Source of the DNA: Sphingopyxis sp. H073
Lineage (GTDB): Bacteria; Pseudomonadota; Alphaproteobacteria; Sphingomonadales; Sphingomonadaceae
Length of the DNA: 64,000 nucleotides
Assembly: GCF_001468395.1 (NCBI RefSeq)
Contig: NZ_LNSG01000011.1
Coordinates: 1 to 64,000 of the forward strand
Direction: 5' to 3'
Shown: piece after piece, positions 16,236 to 25,465 of the stretch
Numbering within the stretch: the stretch's first letter is position 1
Layout: each line of letters starts with the position of its first letter
Translations under genes and position numbers: made by a program
The notes under the pieces: model-generated
What the model saw: the letters and a program-made list of their open reading frames with translations, nothing else
Told to the model about the DNA's origin: nothing
The model's database searches: none

Positions 16236-18845
16236 TCAGTTGCCAAAGGTGCGCTGCCACCAACCGCGACGAGGTTCGCCGTCGGGGCCTGTGCCGTCCT
16301 CTTGACCATCTGCGGCAACCGTTTCCCGGTCGCTCGTCGTCGCTTCCTCGGGCGCAGCCTCGACCGCGACGGCCTTCTTCGCGCGGCTCGCACGCTTTTT
16401 GGGCGCGGGCTTGACGATTTCGGCATCATCCTCGGGTTCGACCGCCGGTGCTTCGGCAGCGGGCGCCTCGACGGCTTCGGGCACCTCGGCCTCGGCAGCC
16501 GCAGCAGCCTTGGTCTTGCGCGGCGCGCGCTTGCGTTTCGGCTTCTCCTCGGCGGCGGGCGATTCCTCGACAACCGGCTCGGGCGCAGCTTCGGTGGGAG
16601 CAGCTTCTTCTTCGGTCACTGGCTCGGCTTCGGCTTCTTCGACCTTCTTGCGACCGCGTCCGCCGCGGCGGCGCTTGGGCTTCGCCTCTTCCGCTTCGTC
16701 CGCTACCGGAGCAGCCTCTTCGGCGGCCGCTTCGCGGGGATCTTCGCCAATGTCCTCGCCGTCGGCAGCCTCACCCTCGGGCGCTTCGCTGCCTTCCTCA
16801 TCGCGGCGACCGCGACGTCCACGGCGACGGCGGCGGCGGCGCTTGCGGCCCTCGCCATCCTCGCCCTCCGGGCGTTCCTGTCGTTCGCGGCGTGCGGGGC
16901 GCTCCTCGGCTTCGGCCTCCCCGGGCTCTTCCTCTTCTTCCTCGTCCTCATCGACGAAATCGTCGTCGTCATCCTCGATCGGGGCGATCGGCGCGAAGCT
17001 GCGGCGGGCGACGGGCGGCGGCCCGCCAACCTCGATCGCCATGCGCGCGCCCTCGGTCTCGCCATCGGGCAGGATTTCGACGCTGACGCCATAGAGTTCC
17101 TCGATCTCGCGCAGCTCGCGACGCTTTTCGTTGAGGAGGTAGAAGGTCGCCTCCTGGCTGGCGCGCAGGATGATCTTGCTGCCCTTGCCGCGTGCGGCTT
17201 CCTCTTCGATCAGGCGCAGCGCACTGAGGCCAGCCGAGCTGGCGGTCCGGACGAGGCCCGTGCCCTCGCAATGCGGGCAGGGGCGGGTCGAGGCTTCGAG
17301 CACGCCGGTTCGCAGGCGCTGGCGGCTCATCTCCATCAGGCCGAAGCCCGAAATGCGGCCGACCTGGATGCGCGCGCGGTCGTTCTTCAGCGCATCCTTC
17401 ATCGCCCGTTCGACCTTTCGGACGTTCGAACCATGATCCATGTCGATGAAGTCGATGACGATCAGCCCGGCCATGTCGCGCAGGCGGAGCTGGCGCGCGA
17501 TCTCGTGCGCGGCCTCGAGGTTGGTGTTGAGCGCGGTCTGCTCGATATTATGCTCGCGCGTCGACCGCCCCGAGTTGATGTCGATCGACACCAGTGCCTC
17601 GGTCGGGTTGATCACCAGATAACCACCCGACTTGAGCTGGACGACGGGATTGAGCATTCCCGCGAGCTGGTCCTCGACGCCGTAGCGCTGATAGAGCGAG
17701 ACCGGGTCGGCATATTGCTTCACGCGCCGCGCGTGGCTCGGCATCAGCAGTTTCATGAACTGCTTGGCCGCCTTGTAACCCTCGTCGCCCTCGACGAGCA
17801 CTTCCTCGATATCCTTGTGATAGATGTCGCGGATCGCGCGCTTGACGAGGTCGCTGTCGGAGTGGATCAGCGCCGGAGCGCTCGACCCCAAGGTCTTTTC
17901 GCGGATCTCGTCCCACAGGCGCGCGAGATAGTCGAAGTCGCGCTTGATCTCGACCTTGGTGCGGCTCATCCCCGCGGTGCGGACGATGCAGCCCATCGTC
18001 GGAGGCAGGTTGAGTTCGTCGATCATCGCCTTCAGCTTGCGGCGATCAGCGCCGTTCGAAATCTTGCGGCTGATCCCGCCGCCGTGCATCGTGTTCGGCA
18101 TCAACACGCAATAGCGCCCGGCAAGCGACAGATAGGTGGTGAGGGCGGCGCCCTTGTTACCGCGTTCTTCCTTCACGACCTGGACCAGCATCACCTGACG
18201 GCGGCGGATGACGTCCTGGATCTTGTAGCGGCGGCGCAGCGACATGCGATTTTCGCCGTCTTCGTCGTCGCCCCGGCGGCCACGGCCACCCTTGCGGCCA
18301 TTGCGTCCGCCTTTGCTCCGCCCGCGGCGGCGATCGCCGCGGCCGTCCCTGGCCTCTTCGCCCCCGTCGTCGCCGTCGGCCTCGCCATTGTCTTCGGCGT
18401 CGTCATGCTCATCGTCGCCGTCTTCGCCCACCGTTTCGGGCGCGCGCGGGGCGTCGCCATTATCGTCACCGTTATCGTCGTCATGATATTCGACATCGGC
18501 GACGTCGCCTTCGAGCTCGTCGAGGTCATCCTCGGCGCGCTGCGCCGCCGCGGCGGCATGTTCAGCCTCTTCGCGAAGCAGCGCCTCGCGATCTTCCTTC
18601 GGAATCTGGTAATAGTCGGGGTGGATTTCGCTGAAGGCCAGGAAACCGTGGCGATTGCCGCCATATTCGACGAACGCCGCCTGCAGGGACGGTTCGACGC
18701 GGGTAACCTTGGCCAGATAGATATTGCCCTTGAGCTGCTTGTGCTCGGCGGACTCGAAATCAAACTCCTCGATGCGGTTTCCCTTGGTGACGGCGACCCG
18801 GGTCTCTTCCCGGTGCCGCGCGTCGATCAACATGCGCGTGGTCAT
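16236..18845 (-). CDS. rne: Ribonuclease E/G, 869 aa
   Basis: This is the endoribonuclease of RNA decay and rRNA processing. The S1 domain starts at about residue 36 (GNIYLAKVTRVEPSLQAAF). It is interrupted by an acidic then basic insertion (about 85-205) and resumes at KIQDVIRRRQVMLVQ. The catalytic aspartates are visible in ALVSIDINSGRST (D422) and LIVIDFIDM (D465). The zinc-link cysteines are CPHC (523-526). The C-terminal 270 residues are low-complexity acidic, Arg- and Ala/Glu-rich sequence, the expected unstructured degradosome scaffold. The ATG at 18845 has GGAG upstream. A 600-bp intergenic region separates it from the divergent amidase, and long 5' leaders are known for autoregulated rne genes. 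Confidence 0.95.
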   Translation of the reverse strand: MTTRMLIDARHREETRVAVTKGNRIEEFDFESAEHKQLKGNIYLAKVTRVEPSLQAAFVEYGGNRHGFLAFSEIHPDYYQIPKEDREALLREEAEHAAAAAQRAEDDLDELEGDVADVEYHDDDNGDDNGDAPRAPETVGEDGDDEHDDAEDNGEADGDDGGEEARDGRGDRRRGRSKGGRNGRKGGRGRRGDDEDGENRMSLRRRYKIQDVIRRRQVMLVQVVKEERGNKGAALTTYLSLAGRYCVLMPNTMHGGGISRKISNGADRRKLKAMIDELNLPPTMGCIVRTAGMSRTKVEIKRDFDYLARLWDEIREKTLGSSAPALIHSDSDLVKRAIRDIYHKDIEEVLVEGDEGYKAAKQFMKLLMPSHARRVKQYADPVSLYQRYGVEDQLAGMLNPVVQLKSGGYLVINPTEALVSIDINSGRSTREHNIEQTALNTNLEAAHEIARQLRLRDMAGLIVIDFIDMDHGSNVRKVERAMKDALKNDRARIQVGRISGFGLMEMSRQRLRTGVLEASTRPCPHCEGTGLVRTASSAGLSALRLIEEEAARGKGSKIILRASQEATFYLLNEKRRELREIEELYGVSVEILPDGETEGARMAIEVGGPPPVARRSFAPIAPIEDDDDDFVDEDEEEEEEPGEAEAEERPARRERQERPEGEDGEGRKRRRRRRRGRRGRRDEEGSEAPEGEAADGEDIGEDPREAAAEEAAPVADEAEEAKPKRRRGGRGRKKVEEAEAEPVTEEEAAPTEAAPEPVVEESPAAEEKPKRKRAPRKTKAAAAAEAEVPEAVEAPAAEAPAVEPEDDAEIVKPAPKKRASRAKKAVAVEAAPEEATTSDRETVAADGQEDGTGPDGEPRRGWWQRTFGN

Positions 18846-19455
18846 TAGTATCACTCCAGGCGCGCAGTGGCGCGCCAAACAAAAAGGCCGCGACCATCCT
18901 TGGCGGACGGCGGCGGTCGATAGGGTTCAAAGAAAAAAAGACGTTATTGCCGCGCGGGGCCCGCGTCCGGTCGTGGACGCGCATGCGGTCTTTCGCCGCG
19001 ACACATGCGGAAGCAAAAGCCTCCGCGTCGCGATCGAAAGAGGGCATGGCAAGCCTCATACGGCATCAACCTGTTTCGGGGCGGACGGGAAGCCGGGGCA
19101 ATTTTCCGTCGGAAAAATCGCGTCAGCCGCCCGATCAGCCGGGTGGATCGACGGAGCGAGATTTTCGGCAGGTCCGGCACCGGGGCGGCCATGATCCGCG
19201 ATTCGCGAGATCAGGCCTCTTCCCCTCAAAAGGCCGGACGGAGCCGGAAAGTCCTCCGTCGTGGCAGGGTGCTAGCATCGGCATGGGCCGACGGCAACCT
19301 CCACCACCCGATAAAGATGGGAGAGTGTGACCACATTGCAACCATCTCGCCGCATTCTCCCGTCTTTGCCGCATGCGTCCGGCGTGGTTAACCGCCGTTT
19401 GACACAGGCTGGCTAATAAGGGATTTGCCCTGTTGGATTGCCCCGGCGCCATGGA
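18846..19455. promoter_or_regulatory. Divergent rne / amidase intergenic region (rne leader)
   Basis: About 600 bases without a convincing gene. It should contain the rne promoter and 5' leader (leftward) and the amidase promoter (rightward). Visible features are a small hairpin TTTTCC-GTC-GGAAAA at 19102-19116, a TTGACA at 19399-19404, and TTAA-N7-TTGA at 19388-19402, which is one base from a CtrA-type box. Open frames exist on both strands but lack start sites and plausible composition. Confidence 0.45.
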
Positions 19456-20364
19456 ATGACGATGATCCTGCCCTTTCTCCTCGTGGCAATCGCACCGGCC
19501 CCGGCGCTTCCGGTCGAAGCCGCGCTGCATCCTCGCCGGAGCGAAGCGGCGCGACACGCCGGTTTCTTGCGCGCCGATCGCCCGAAAAAGCGCTACAGCG
19601 TCACTGTTCCGATCGGCAAGCCCAAGCCCGCAGTGGCCCTGCCGCGGATCGAAGGCCCCGACAATCCGCGCCTGCCGCTCGTGGTGATCGACGCCGGGCA
19701 CGGCGGACACGATCCGGGCGCGACTTCTCCCTACAGCGGCAAGCGCGAAAAGGATCTGACGCTGGAGCTCGCGCGCGCGATCCGCGACGATCTGGTCGCC
19801 GGGGGCCGCGTCCGCGTCGCGCTTACGCGGTCCGACGACCGCTACCTCGTGCTAGAGGAGCGTTACGGCATCGCCCGGCGGCTGAAAGCCGACCTGTTCC
19901 TTTCGATCCACGCCGACGCGGCAGAGAATGAGCAGGCAAACGGCGCGTCGGTCTATACGCTCTCCGAGGTCGCATCCGACCGTGAAGCCGCGCGGCTCGC
20001 GGCGCGCGAGAACAAGGCGAACATCATCAACGGCGTAGACCTTGGCGCGCACAGCAACGACGTATCGTCTATCCTGCTCGACCTCACGCAACGCGAGACG
20101 ATGAATGTCGCGTCGGATTTCGCGAGGCTGCTGCAGCGCGAGGCATCGGACGAGATGACCTTCCGGACGACCGCGCACCGTTTCGCGTCGTTCGTCGTGC
20201 TCAAGGCGCCCGATACGCCCTCGGTGCTGTTCGAGACGGGCTTCATCTCGAACAAGGGCGATTCCGAGTTTCTGACGTCGAAGGGTGGGCAGAAAAAGGT
20301 CGCGCGCGGAGTACGCGACGCGGTGCAGATTCATTTCGCACGGAAGATCGCCGCCGCGCGCTGA
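19456..20364 (+). CDS. amiC: N-acetylmuramoyl-L-alanine amidase (Amidase_3), 302 aa
   Basis: This zinc amidase cleaves the stem peptide from MurNAc during cell division. A hydrophobic signal peptide is followed by a short linker and the amidase domain: VVIDAGHGGHDPGA (zinc His), then the glutamate and histidine sites in DLFLSIHADA and SVLFETGFISNKGDSEFL (catalytic Glu). There is no separate AMIN domain. The start is the first of two close ATGs (19456, 19462); neither has a strong site. It is divergent from rne. In related alphaproteobacteria this amidase directly precedes mrcA and prfB, but here two unrelated genes intervene. The upstream near-CtrA box could make it cell-cycle regulated (inference). 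Confidence 0.9.
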   Translation: MTMILPFLLVAIAPAPALPVEAALHPRRSEAARHAGFLRADRPKKRYSVTVPIGKPKPAVALPRIEGPDNPRLPLVVIDAGHGGHDPGATSPYSGKREKDLTLELARAIRDDLVAGGRVRVALTRSDDRYLVLEERYGIARRLKADLFLSIHADAAENEQANGASVYTLSEVASDREAARLAARENKANIINGVDLGAHSNDVSSILLDLTQRETMNVASDFARLLQREASDEMTFRTTAHRFASFVVLKAPDTPSVLFETGFISNKGDSEFLTSKGGQKKVARGVRDAVQIHFARKIAAAR

Positions 20365-20419
20365 AACGCCTTGACCATCGCCCGGCGCGCCGACAGCTTG
20401 CCGGCGACGGGAGAGATCG

Positions 20420-21673
20420 ATGGGGTGGAGCAACTGGTCGGGCAGCGTGACCGCGCCCGCCGAGGTCGCAAGGCCGCAAAGCGAAGACGAATTGGCCGCG
20501 CTCGTACGCCGCGCGGGCAAGGTCCGCGCGACCGGCGCCGGGCACAGCTTCATGCCGCTCTGCCAGTCGGACGAACTGATCCTCGGCCTCGACCGGCTGG
20601 CCGGAGAGATGCGGATAGCCGCCGACCGGACCACCGCGCACATTCCGGCGGGCTGGAGCATCAGGAAGCTGACCGCAGCGCTTTGGGAGGCGGGCCTGTC
20701 GCTCGCCAATCAGGGCGACGTCAATCCGCAGTCGCTTGCAGGCGCGATGGCGACCGGCACACACGGCACCGGCATCGACCTTGGTTCGCTGGCGACGATG
20801 GCGCGCGGTTTTCGTCTGGTTGGCGCCGACGGTGCGACGCGGTGGTGCGACGCCGCGACCGAAGCGGACCTCTATCAGGCGCAGCGGCTGTCGCTCGGGA
20901 TGTTCGGGATCGCGACAGAAATCGAGGTCGCCGTCGTTCCCGCCTATCATCTCGAGGAGCGGATCGAGAAGCGGCGCTGGAGCGAGGTGCGCGAAAGCTA
21001 TGACGAGCTTGCTTCGCAGCACCGCCACATCGAATTCTGGCTCTTTCCGCACGCCGACGACGTGATCCTGAAGACGCTCACGCCGTGCGACCCTTGCGAT
21101 CCGCCGCCCTCGACGACCGACATGGAGGAGAGCGCCTTTCGCCGCGTGCTCGATATCGCCGCGAAACTGCCCTTCCTCACCCCCTTCCTGCAGCGCGCGA
21201 TCATGCGGACGCGGTTCGACGGACATCGCCACGGCCCCGCCCATGCGATCTTTCCGTCCGACCGGACGATCCGCTTCGAGGAAATGGAATATGAACTGCC
21301 GCGCGCGGCGGGTCTGGCGGCGCTGGACGAAGTCGTTGGCTGGATTCGCAAGAAGCGGCTGCCGGTGACCTTCCCCTTCGAATATCGCACCGTCGCGGCC
21401 GATGATATCTGGATGAGCCCGATGAACGCCGGACCCGTCGCGGCGATTTCGATGCACCAATATGCCAGGATGCCGTGGCAAAGCCATTTTGCGGGCGCCG
21501 AGGCGATCTTCCGCAGCTTCGGCGGACGGCCGCACTGGGCGAAGCGCCACACGCTGACGCGCGATGACGTCGACGCGCTTTACCCGATGGCCGAGCACTA
21601 TCGCACCGCACGCCGCGCCGCCGACCCGCACGGCAAATTTCTCAACGCGCATCTGGAGAGCCTGTTTTCATGA
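20420..21673 (+). CDS. FAD-linked sugar-lactone oxidase (ALO/gulonolactone oxidase family), 417 aa
   Basis: The N-terminal FAD-binding PP-loop domain includes VRATGAGHSFMPL (about residues 35-47), whose His is the usual covalent FAD attachment point. NQGDVNPQSLAGAMATGTHG follows. The C-terminal ALO domain ends in GGRPHWAKRHT and DPHGKFLNAHLESLF, the family signature. Members oxidise L-gulono-, L-galactono- or D-arabinono-1,4-lactone or related polyols with O2. The gene overlaps the next by ATGA. Both are interposed between the amidase and mrcA, so the pair may be an acquired two-gene unit. The true substrate is not decidable here. Confidence 0.88.
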   Translation: MGWSNWSGSVTAPAEVARPQSEDELAALVRRAGKVRATGAGHSFMPLCQSDELILGLDRLAGEMRIAADRTTAHIPAGWSIRKLTAALWEAGLSLANQGDVNPQSLAGAMATGTHGTGIDLGSLATMARGFRLVGADGATRWCDAATEADLYQAQRLSLGMFGIATEIEVAVVPAYHLEERIEKRRWSEVRESYDELASQHRHIEFWLFPHADDVILKTLTPCDPCDPPPSTTDMEESAFRRVLDIAAKLPFLTPFLQRAIMRTRFDGHRHGPAHAIFPSDRTIRFEEMEYELPRAAGLAALDEVVGWIRKKRLPVTFPFEYRTVAADDIWMSPMNAGPVAAISMHQYARMPWQSHFAGAEAIFRSFGGRPHWAKRHTLTRDDVDALYPMAEHYRTARRAADPHGKFLNAHLESLFS

Positions 21674-22815
21674 GCGACGATTTGACCCTGCACGCGCATC
21701 TGATCGGTCGGCAGGGGTCGCGCGCCGATCTCAACACGCCCGTGCTCGTGCTCGACCGGGGAGCGCTCGACCGCAATATCGCCGCGATGGCCGAACTGGC
21801 GGCGCGGCATGGCGTGGGGCTCCGTCCGCACGCGAAGACGCACAAGAGCGTCGACATCGCGCTGCGCCAGATCGGCGCGGGCGCGCTCGGCGTGTGCTGC
21901 GCGAAGATCGGCGAGGCCGAAGTCCTGTGCGATGGCGGGATAACCGGCATCCTGATCACCTCACCCGTCGCGGCGCCGCGTGCGATCGAACGGCTTGCCG
22001 CGCTCGCGGCGCGTGCCGTGGGGCTGATGGCGGTGGTCGATCATCCCGCCGTCGCCCGGCGAATCGACGCAGCGCTTGCGACGGCGGGGACGACGCTCGA
22101 CGTCATCATCGACATCGATCCCGGTATCGCACGCACCGGTGTGGCGTCGGCGGAGGCAGCGGTCGCACTGGCGGAGACGATTGAGGGGCTGCCGAACCTC
22201 AATGGGCGCGGCGTGCAATTCTACTGCGGTTCACAGCAGCATATCGAGAATTATGCCGAACGCCGCGCGGCGATCGTCGAACGCACCGGCTATCTAAAGT
22301 CGGTGATGGCGGCGCTGACCGAGGCCGGATTCAAGCCCGAGATCGTCACCGGATCGGGCACCGGCACGCACCGGATCGATCTCGACCTCGGCGTCTTCAC
22401 CGAGTTGCAGGCCGGCTCCTATGTCTTCATGGACCAGCAATATCTAGACTGCGATCTGACCGGCAACGACAGCACTCCGTTCGAAACCGCGCTCGGCGTC
22501 GACGCGCGCGTGGTCAGCGCCAATCATTCGGGGCTCGTGACGATCGATGCCGGATTCAAGTCGCTTTCGACCGACGGCGGCGTCGCGGTGGTGCGGCACG
22601 GCGCACCCGAAACCGCGTTCTTCGTCTTCATGGGCGACGAACATGCGGCGCTGATCGCGCCGGGCATCGGCGAGCAGCTCATACCCGGCGATCCGGTGAC
22701 GCTGACAGTGCCGCACTGCGACCCGACCGTGAACCTCTACGATCATTATCATGTCGTCGAGGGCGACACGCTGGTTGCCATATGGCCCGTGAGCGCTCGC
22801 GGCAGAGCGCGGTAA
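21670..22815 (+). CDS. DSD1-family PLP enzyme (D-serine dehydratase / D-threonine aldolase-like), 381 aa
   Basis: This is a fold-type III (alanine racemase-like) PLP enzyme. RPHAKTHKS (about residues 53-61) carries the PLP lysine. The C-terminal metal site is PHCDPTVNLYD, with the His and Cys that bind zinc in eukaryotic-type D-serine dehydratase. Substrates in the family are D-serine, D-threonine and 3-hydroxyaspartate. Its ATG overlaps the stop of the lactone oxidase (21670-21673), so the two proteins are made together. How a lactone oxidase and a D-hydroxyamino-acid lyase cooperate is unclear; they might act on a shared sugar- or hydroxyamino-derived compound. Confidence 0.88.
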   Translation: MSDDLTLHAHLIGRQGSRADLNTPVLVLDRGALDRNIAAMAELAARHGVGLRPHAKTHKSVDIALRQIGAGALGVCCAKIGEAEVLCDGGITGILITSPVAAPRAIERLAALAARAVGLMAVVDHPAVARRIDAALATAGTTLDVIIDIDPGIARTGVASAEAAVALAETIEGLPNLNGRGVQFYCGSQQHIENYAERRAAIVERTGYLKSVMAALTEAGFKPEIVTGSGTGTHRIDLDLGVFTELQAGSYVFMDQQYLDCDLTGNDSTPFETALGVDARVVSANHSGLVTIDAGFKSLSTDGGVAVVRHGAPETAFFVFMGDEHAALIAPGIGEQLIPGDPVTLTVPHCDPTVNLYDHYHVVEGDTLVAIWPVSARGRAR

Positions 22816-22875
22816 GGCAAACCGCCGCAACGCAGCTTCCCTTTCGTTCACGCAGGCTTTAGAGGCTCTTCGCAT

Positions 22876-25392
22876 ATGGCTTCCGAGACCGCGTCCCATT
22901 TCCGCCTGCGCCTGCGCCGCGACAGCAATGCCGTCATCGCCTGGTTCCGCGAGATGTGGACACGGCGCTGGTTCCGCATCCTCGGCTATCTGGCGGGCGC
23001 GGGGCTGCTCGCCATGCTGCTGATCTGGGTGGCCTTCGCGCGCAACCTGCCGTCGGTCGACCAACTGCGCGATTATCAGCCGCCGCTGCCGACGATGGTC
23101 CGCGACGCCGAGGGCAAGCCGGTGCACAGCTATGCGCGCGAGCGGCGCGTCCAGCTCGAATATGCGGAATATCCGCAACTGCTGGTCCGCGCCTATCTCG
23201 CGGCCGAGGATCGCACCTTCTTCGAACATGGCGGGATCGACTATCCGGGCATCGTCACCGCGATCATCACCAACCTCACCAACAGCGGCCGCCCCGTAGG
23301 CGCCTCGACGATCACGCAGCAGGTCGCGAAGAACCTGCTGCTGACCAATGAGGTCAGCTACACGCGCAAGATTCGAGAGGCGATCCTCGCCAAGCGCATC
23401 GAGGCAGCGCTGACCAAGGAGCAGATTCTCGAACTCTATCTGAACGAAATCCCGCTCGGCCGTCGCAGCTTCGGCGTACAGGCCGCGGCGCGCGCCTATT
23501 TCGACAAGGATGTCGACCAGCTCGCGCTCCATGAAATGGCGTTTCTCGCGATCCTGCCGAAGGCACCTGAAACCTATGGCCGCGCGCGCAACGCCGACAA
23601 GGCGATGGCGCGACGCAATTTCGTGCTGTCCGAAATGTACCGCAACGGATGGATCACGGCGGCGCAGCGCGACGCCGCGCAGGCGCAGCCGCTCGGCCTC
23701 ACCAACAGCGGCAACACCGCGATCGCGCAGGTCGGCGGCTATTACATGGAAGAGGTGCGGCGACAGCTGATCGACCAGTTCGGCGAAACCCCCGAAGACG
23801 GTCCGCTGTCGGTCTATGGCGGCGGTCTGTGGGTGCGCACCGCCTACGACGGCAAGATGCAGCAGGCGACGACCAAAGCGCTGCGCCGCGGCCTTATCCG
23901 TTACGACACAGGCAAGGGCTGGTCGGGGCCGATCGCGACGATCGAAGCCGACGACCAGTGGCAGAGCCGCCTCGCGTCGAGCTTCATCGGCATTGATTAC
24001 GACCAGTGGCGGATCGCGGCAGTGTTGTCGAAATCGGCGAGCGCCGCGCGGATCGGTTTCGCCAATGGCGACACGGGCAGCCTGCCCGCGAGCGCGGCGC
24101 AGCTCGGCTATCGCAAGAGCGGCGGCCCGGCCTTCTCGGCGCTGCGCCCCGGCGACCTGATCGCGGTCAGGGCGACCGCACCCGGCGTCTATCAGCTCAA
24201 GAATATCCCTGAAGTGTCGGGCGGGATGGTCGTCGAAAGCCCGCATTCGGGGCGCATCTATGCGATGCAGGGCGGCTTCGACGTCCGCCTGTCGCCCTTC
24301 AACCGCGCGACGCAGGCCGAGCGCCAGCCGGGTTCGACGATCAAGCCCTTCGTCTATGCCGCCGCACTCGACAACGGGATGACCCCCGCGACGATGATCG
24401 TCGACGGGCCTTTCTGCGTCTATCAGGGCGCGCGTTTCGGCAATAAATGCTTTCGCAACTTCGGCGGCAGCGCGGGGTCGGGCGAGCATACGATGCGCTG
24501 GGGCCTCGAACAGTCGCGCAACCTGATGACGGTGCGGACCGCGAGCCAGATCGGCATGGAACCGGTCGTCGAGACGATCCAGACGATGGGCATCGGCAAG
24601 CACGAACCCTATCTCTCGACCGCGCTCGGCGCCGGGTCGACTACGGTCGAGAAGATCACCAATGCCTATGCGATGCTCGCGAACCATGGCCGCGAACTCA
24701 AGCCGCGCCTGATCGACTATGCGCAGGACCGCCGCGGCAAGGTCATCTTCCCGAAGAATTGGCGGCCCTGCCAGGGCTGCAACATGAAGGACTGGGACGG
24801 CAAGCCGATGCCGCGCTTTGCCAAGACCGGCAAGCAGCTGATGGACCCGATGACGGCCTATCAGGTCGTCCACATGCTCGAGGGCGTCGTCCAGCGCGGC
24901 ACCGCGGTGCGCCTTCGCGACCTCGGCGTCCCGCTGTTCGGCAAGACGGGGACGACCTCGGGGCCGAAGGACGTCTGGTTCGTCGGCGGGTCGCCCGACG
25001 TGATCGCGGGCGTCTATATCGGCTTCGACCAGCCGCGAAACATGGGCGGCTATGCGCAGGGCGGCAGCCTTGCGGCGCCGATCTTCAAGGAATTCTTCCA
25101 GGGGTCGCTGATGGATGCGCCGCCGGTGCCCTTCACTGCGCCGAAGGGCATTCGCATGGTGCGTATCGACCGCCAGTCGGGCCGCCGCGTCTATGGCAGC
25201 TGGCCGGGCACCGACCCCAAGGCCGCGATCATCTGGGAAGCCTTCAAGCCCGAAAGCGAACCGCGCCGCACGATCCGTGAGGACGAGATCAAACCGATCA
25301 AGACGCCGAAACGGTCGAACGGCCCGGCGCAGAAGGGATCGTCGGGCCGCACCGACACCGACTTCCTCGACGACCGCGGCGGGATTATCTGA
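22876..25392 (+). CDS. mrcA: Penicillin-binding protein 1A (bifunctional), 838 aa
   Basis: It polymerises and cross-links peptidoglycan at the inner membrane. A cytoplasmic N-terminus and one transmembrane helix (about 35-57) precede the GT51 glycosyltransferase domain with AAEDRTFFEHGGID and GASTITQQVAKNLLL. An OB-like insert follows, then the transpeptidase: SxxK in QPGSTIKPFVY (Ser near 486), SxN in EQSRNLMT, and KTG in FGKTGTTSGPKDVWFVG. The length is normal for PBP1A. It starts 60 bases after the DSD1-like gene and precedes prfB, the usual alphaproteobacterial order. Confidence 0.95.
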   Translation: MASETASHFRLRLRRDSNAVIAWFREMWTRRWFRILGYLAGAGLLAMLLIWVAFARNLPSVDQLRDYQPPLPTMVRDAEGKPVHSYARERRVQLEYAEYPQLLVRAYLAAEDRTFFEHGGIDYPGIVTAIITNLTNSGRPVGASTITQQVAKNLLLTNEVSYTRKIREAILAKRIEAALTKEQILELYLNEIPLGRRSFGVQAAARAYFDKDVDQLALHEMAFLAILPKAPETYGRARNADKAMARRNFVLSEMYRNGWITAAQRDAAQAQPLGLTNSGNTAIAQVGGYYMEEVRRQLIDQFGETPEDGPLSVYGGGLWVRTAYDGKMQQATTKALRRGLIRYDTGKGWSGPIATIEADDQWQSRLASSFIGIDYDQWRIAAVLSKSASAARIGFANGDTGSLPASAAQLGYRKSGGPAFSALRPGDLIAVRATAPGVYQLKNIPEVSGGMVVESPHSGRIYAMQGGFDVRLSPFNRATQAERQPGSTIKPFVYAAALDNGMTPATMIVDGPFCVYQGARFGNKCFRNFGGSAGSGEHTMRWGLEQSRNLMTVRTASQIGMEPVVETIQTMGIGKHEPYLSTALGAGSTTVEKITNAYAMLANHGRELKPRLIDYAQDRRGKVIFPKNWRPCQGCNMKDWDGKPMPRFAKTGKQLMDPMTAYQVVHMLEGVVQRGTAVRLRDLGVPLFGKTGTTSGPKDVWFVGGSPDVIAGVYIGFDQPRNMGGYAQGGSLAAPIFKEFFQGSLMDAPPVPFTAPKGIRMVRIDRQSGRRVYGSWPGTDPKAAIIWEAFKPESEPRRTIREDEIKPIKTPKRSNGPAQKGSSGRTDTDFLDDRGGII

Positions 25393-25465
25393 CGCCAGTA
25401 ATCTGGCTTGTCACCGGCGCCCGAGCCTCTATGGCCGGTCGCATCGGATTTCAGGAGCAAAGACC

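Noticed and set aside
16011-18848. Long open frame on the plus strand opposite rne
   Set aside because: It is the complementary frame of a high-GC gene. Its product is a low-complexity, hydrophobic/Arg-rich sequence with no domain, while rne on the other strand is clear.
22444-24873. Long open frame on the minus strand opposite the DSD1-like gene and mrcA
   Set aside because: It spans two unrelated genes on the other strand, both with intact catalytic motifs. Its product is Arg/Asp-rich with no recognisable fold.
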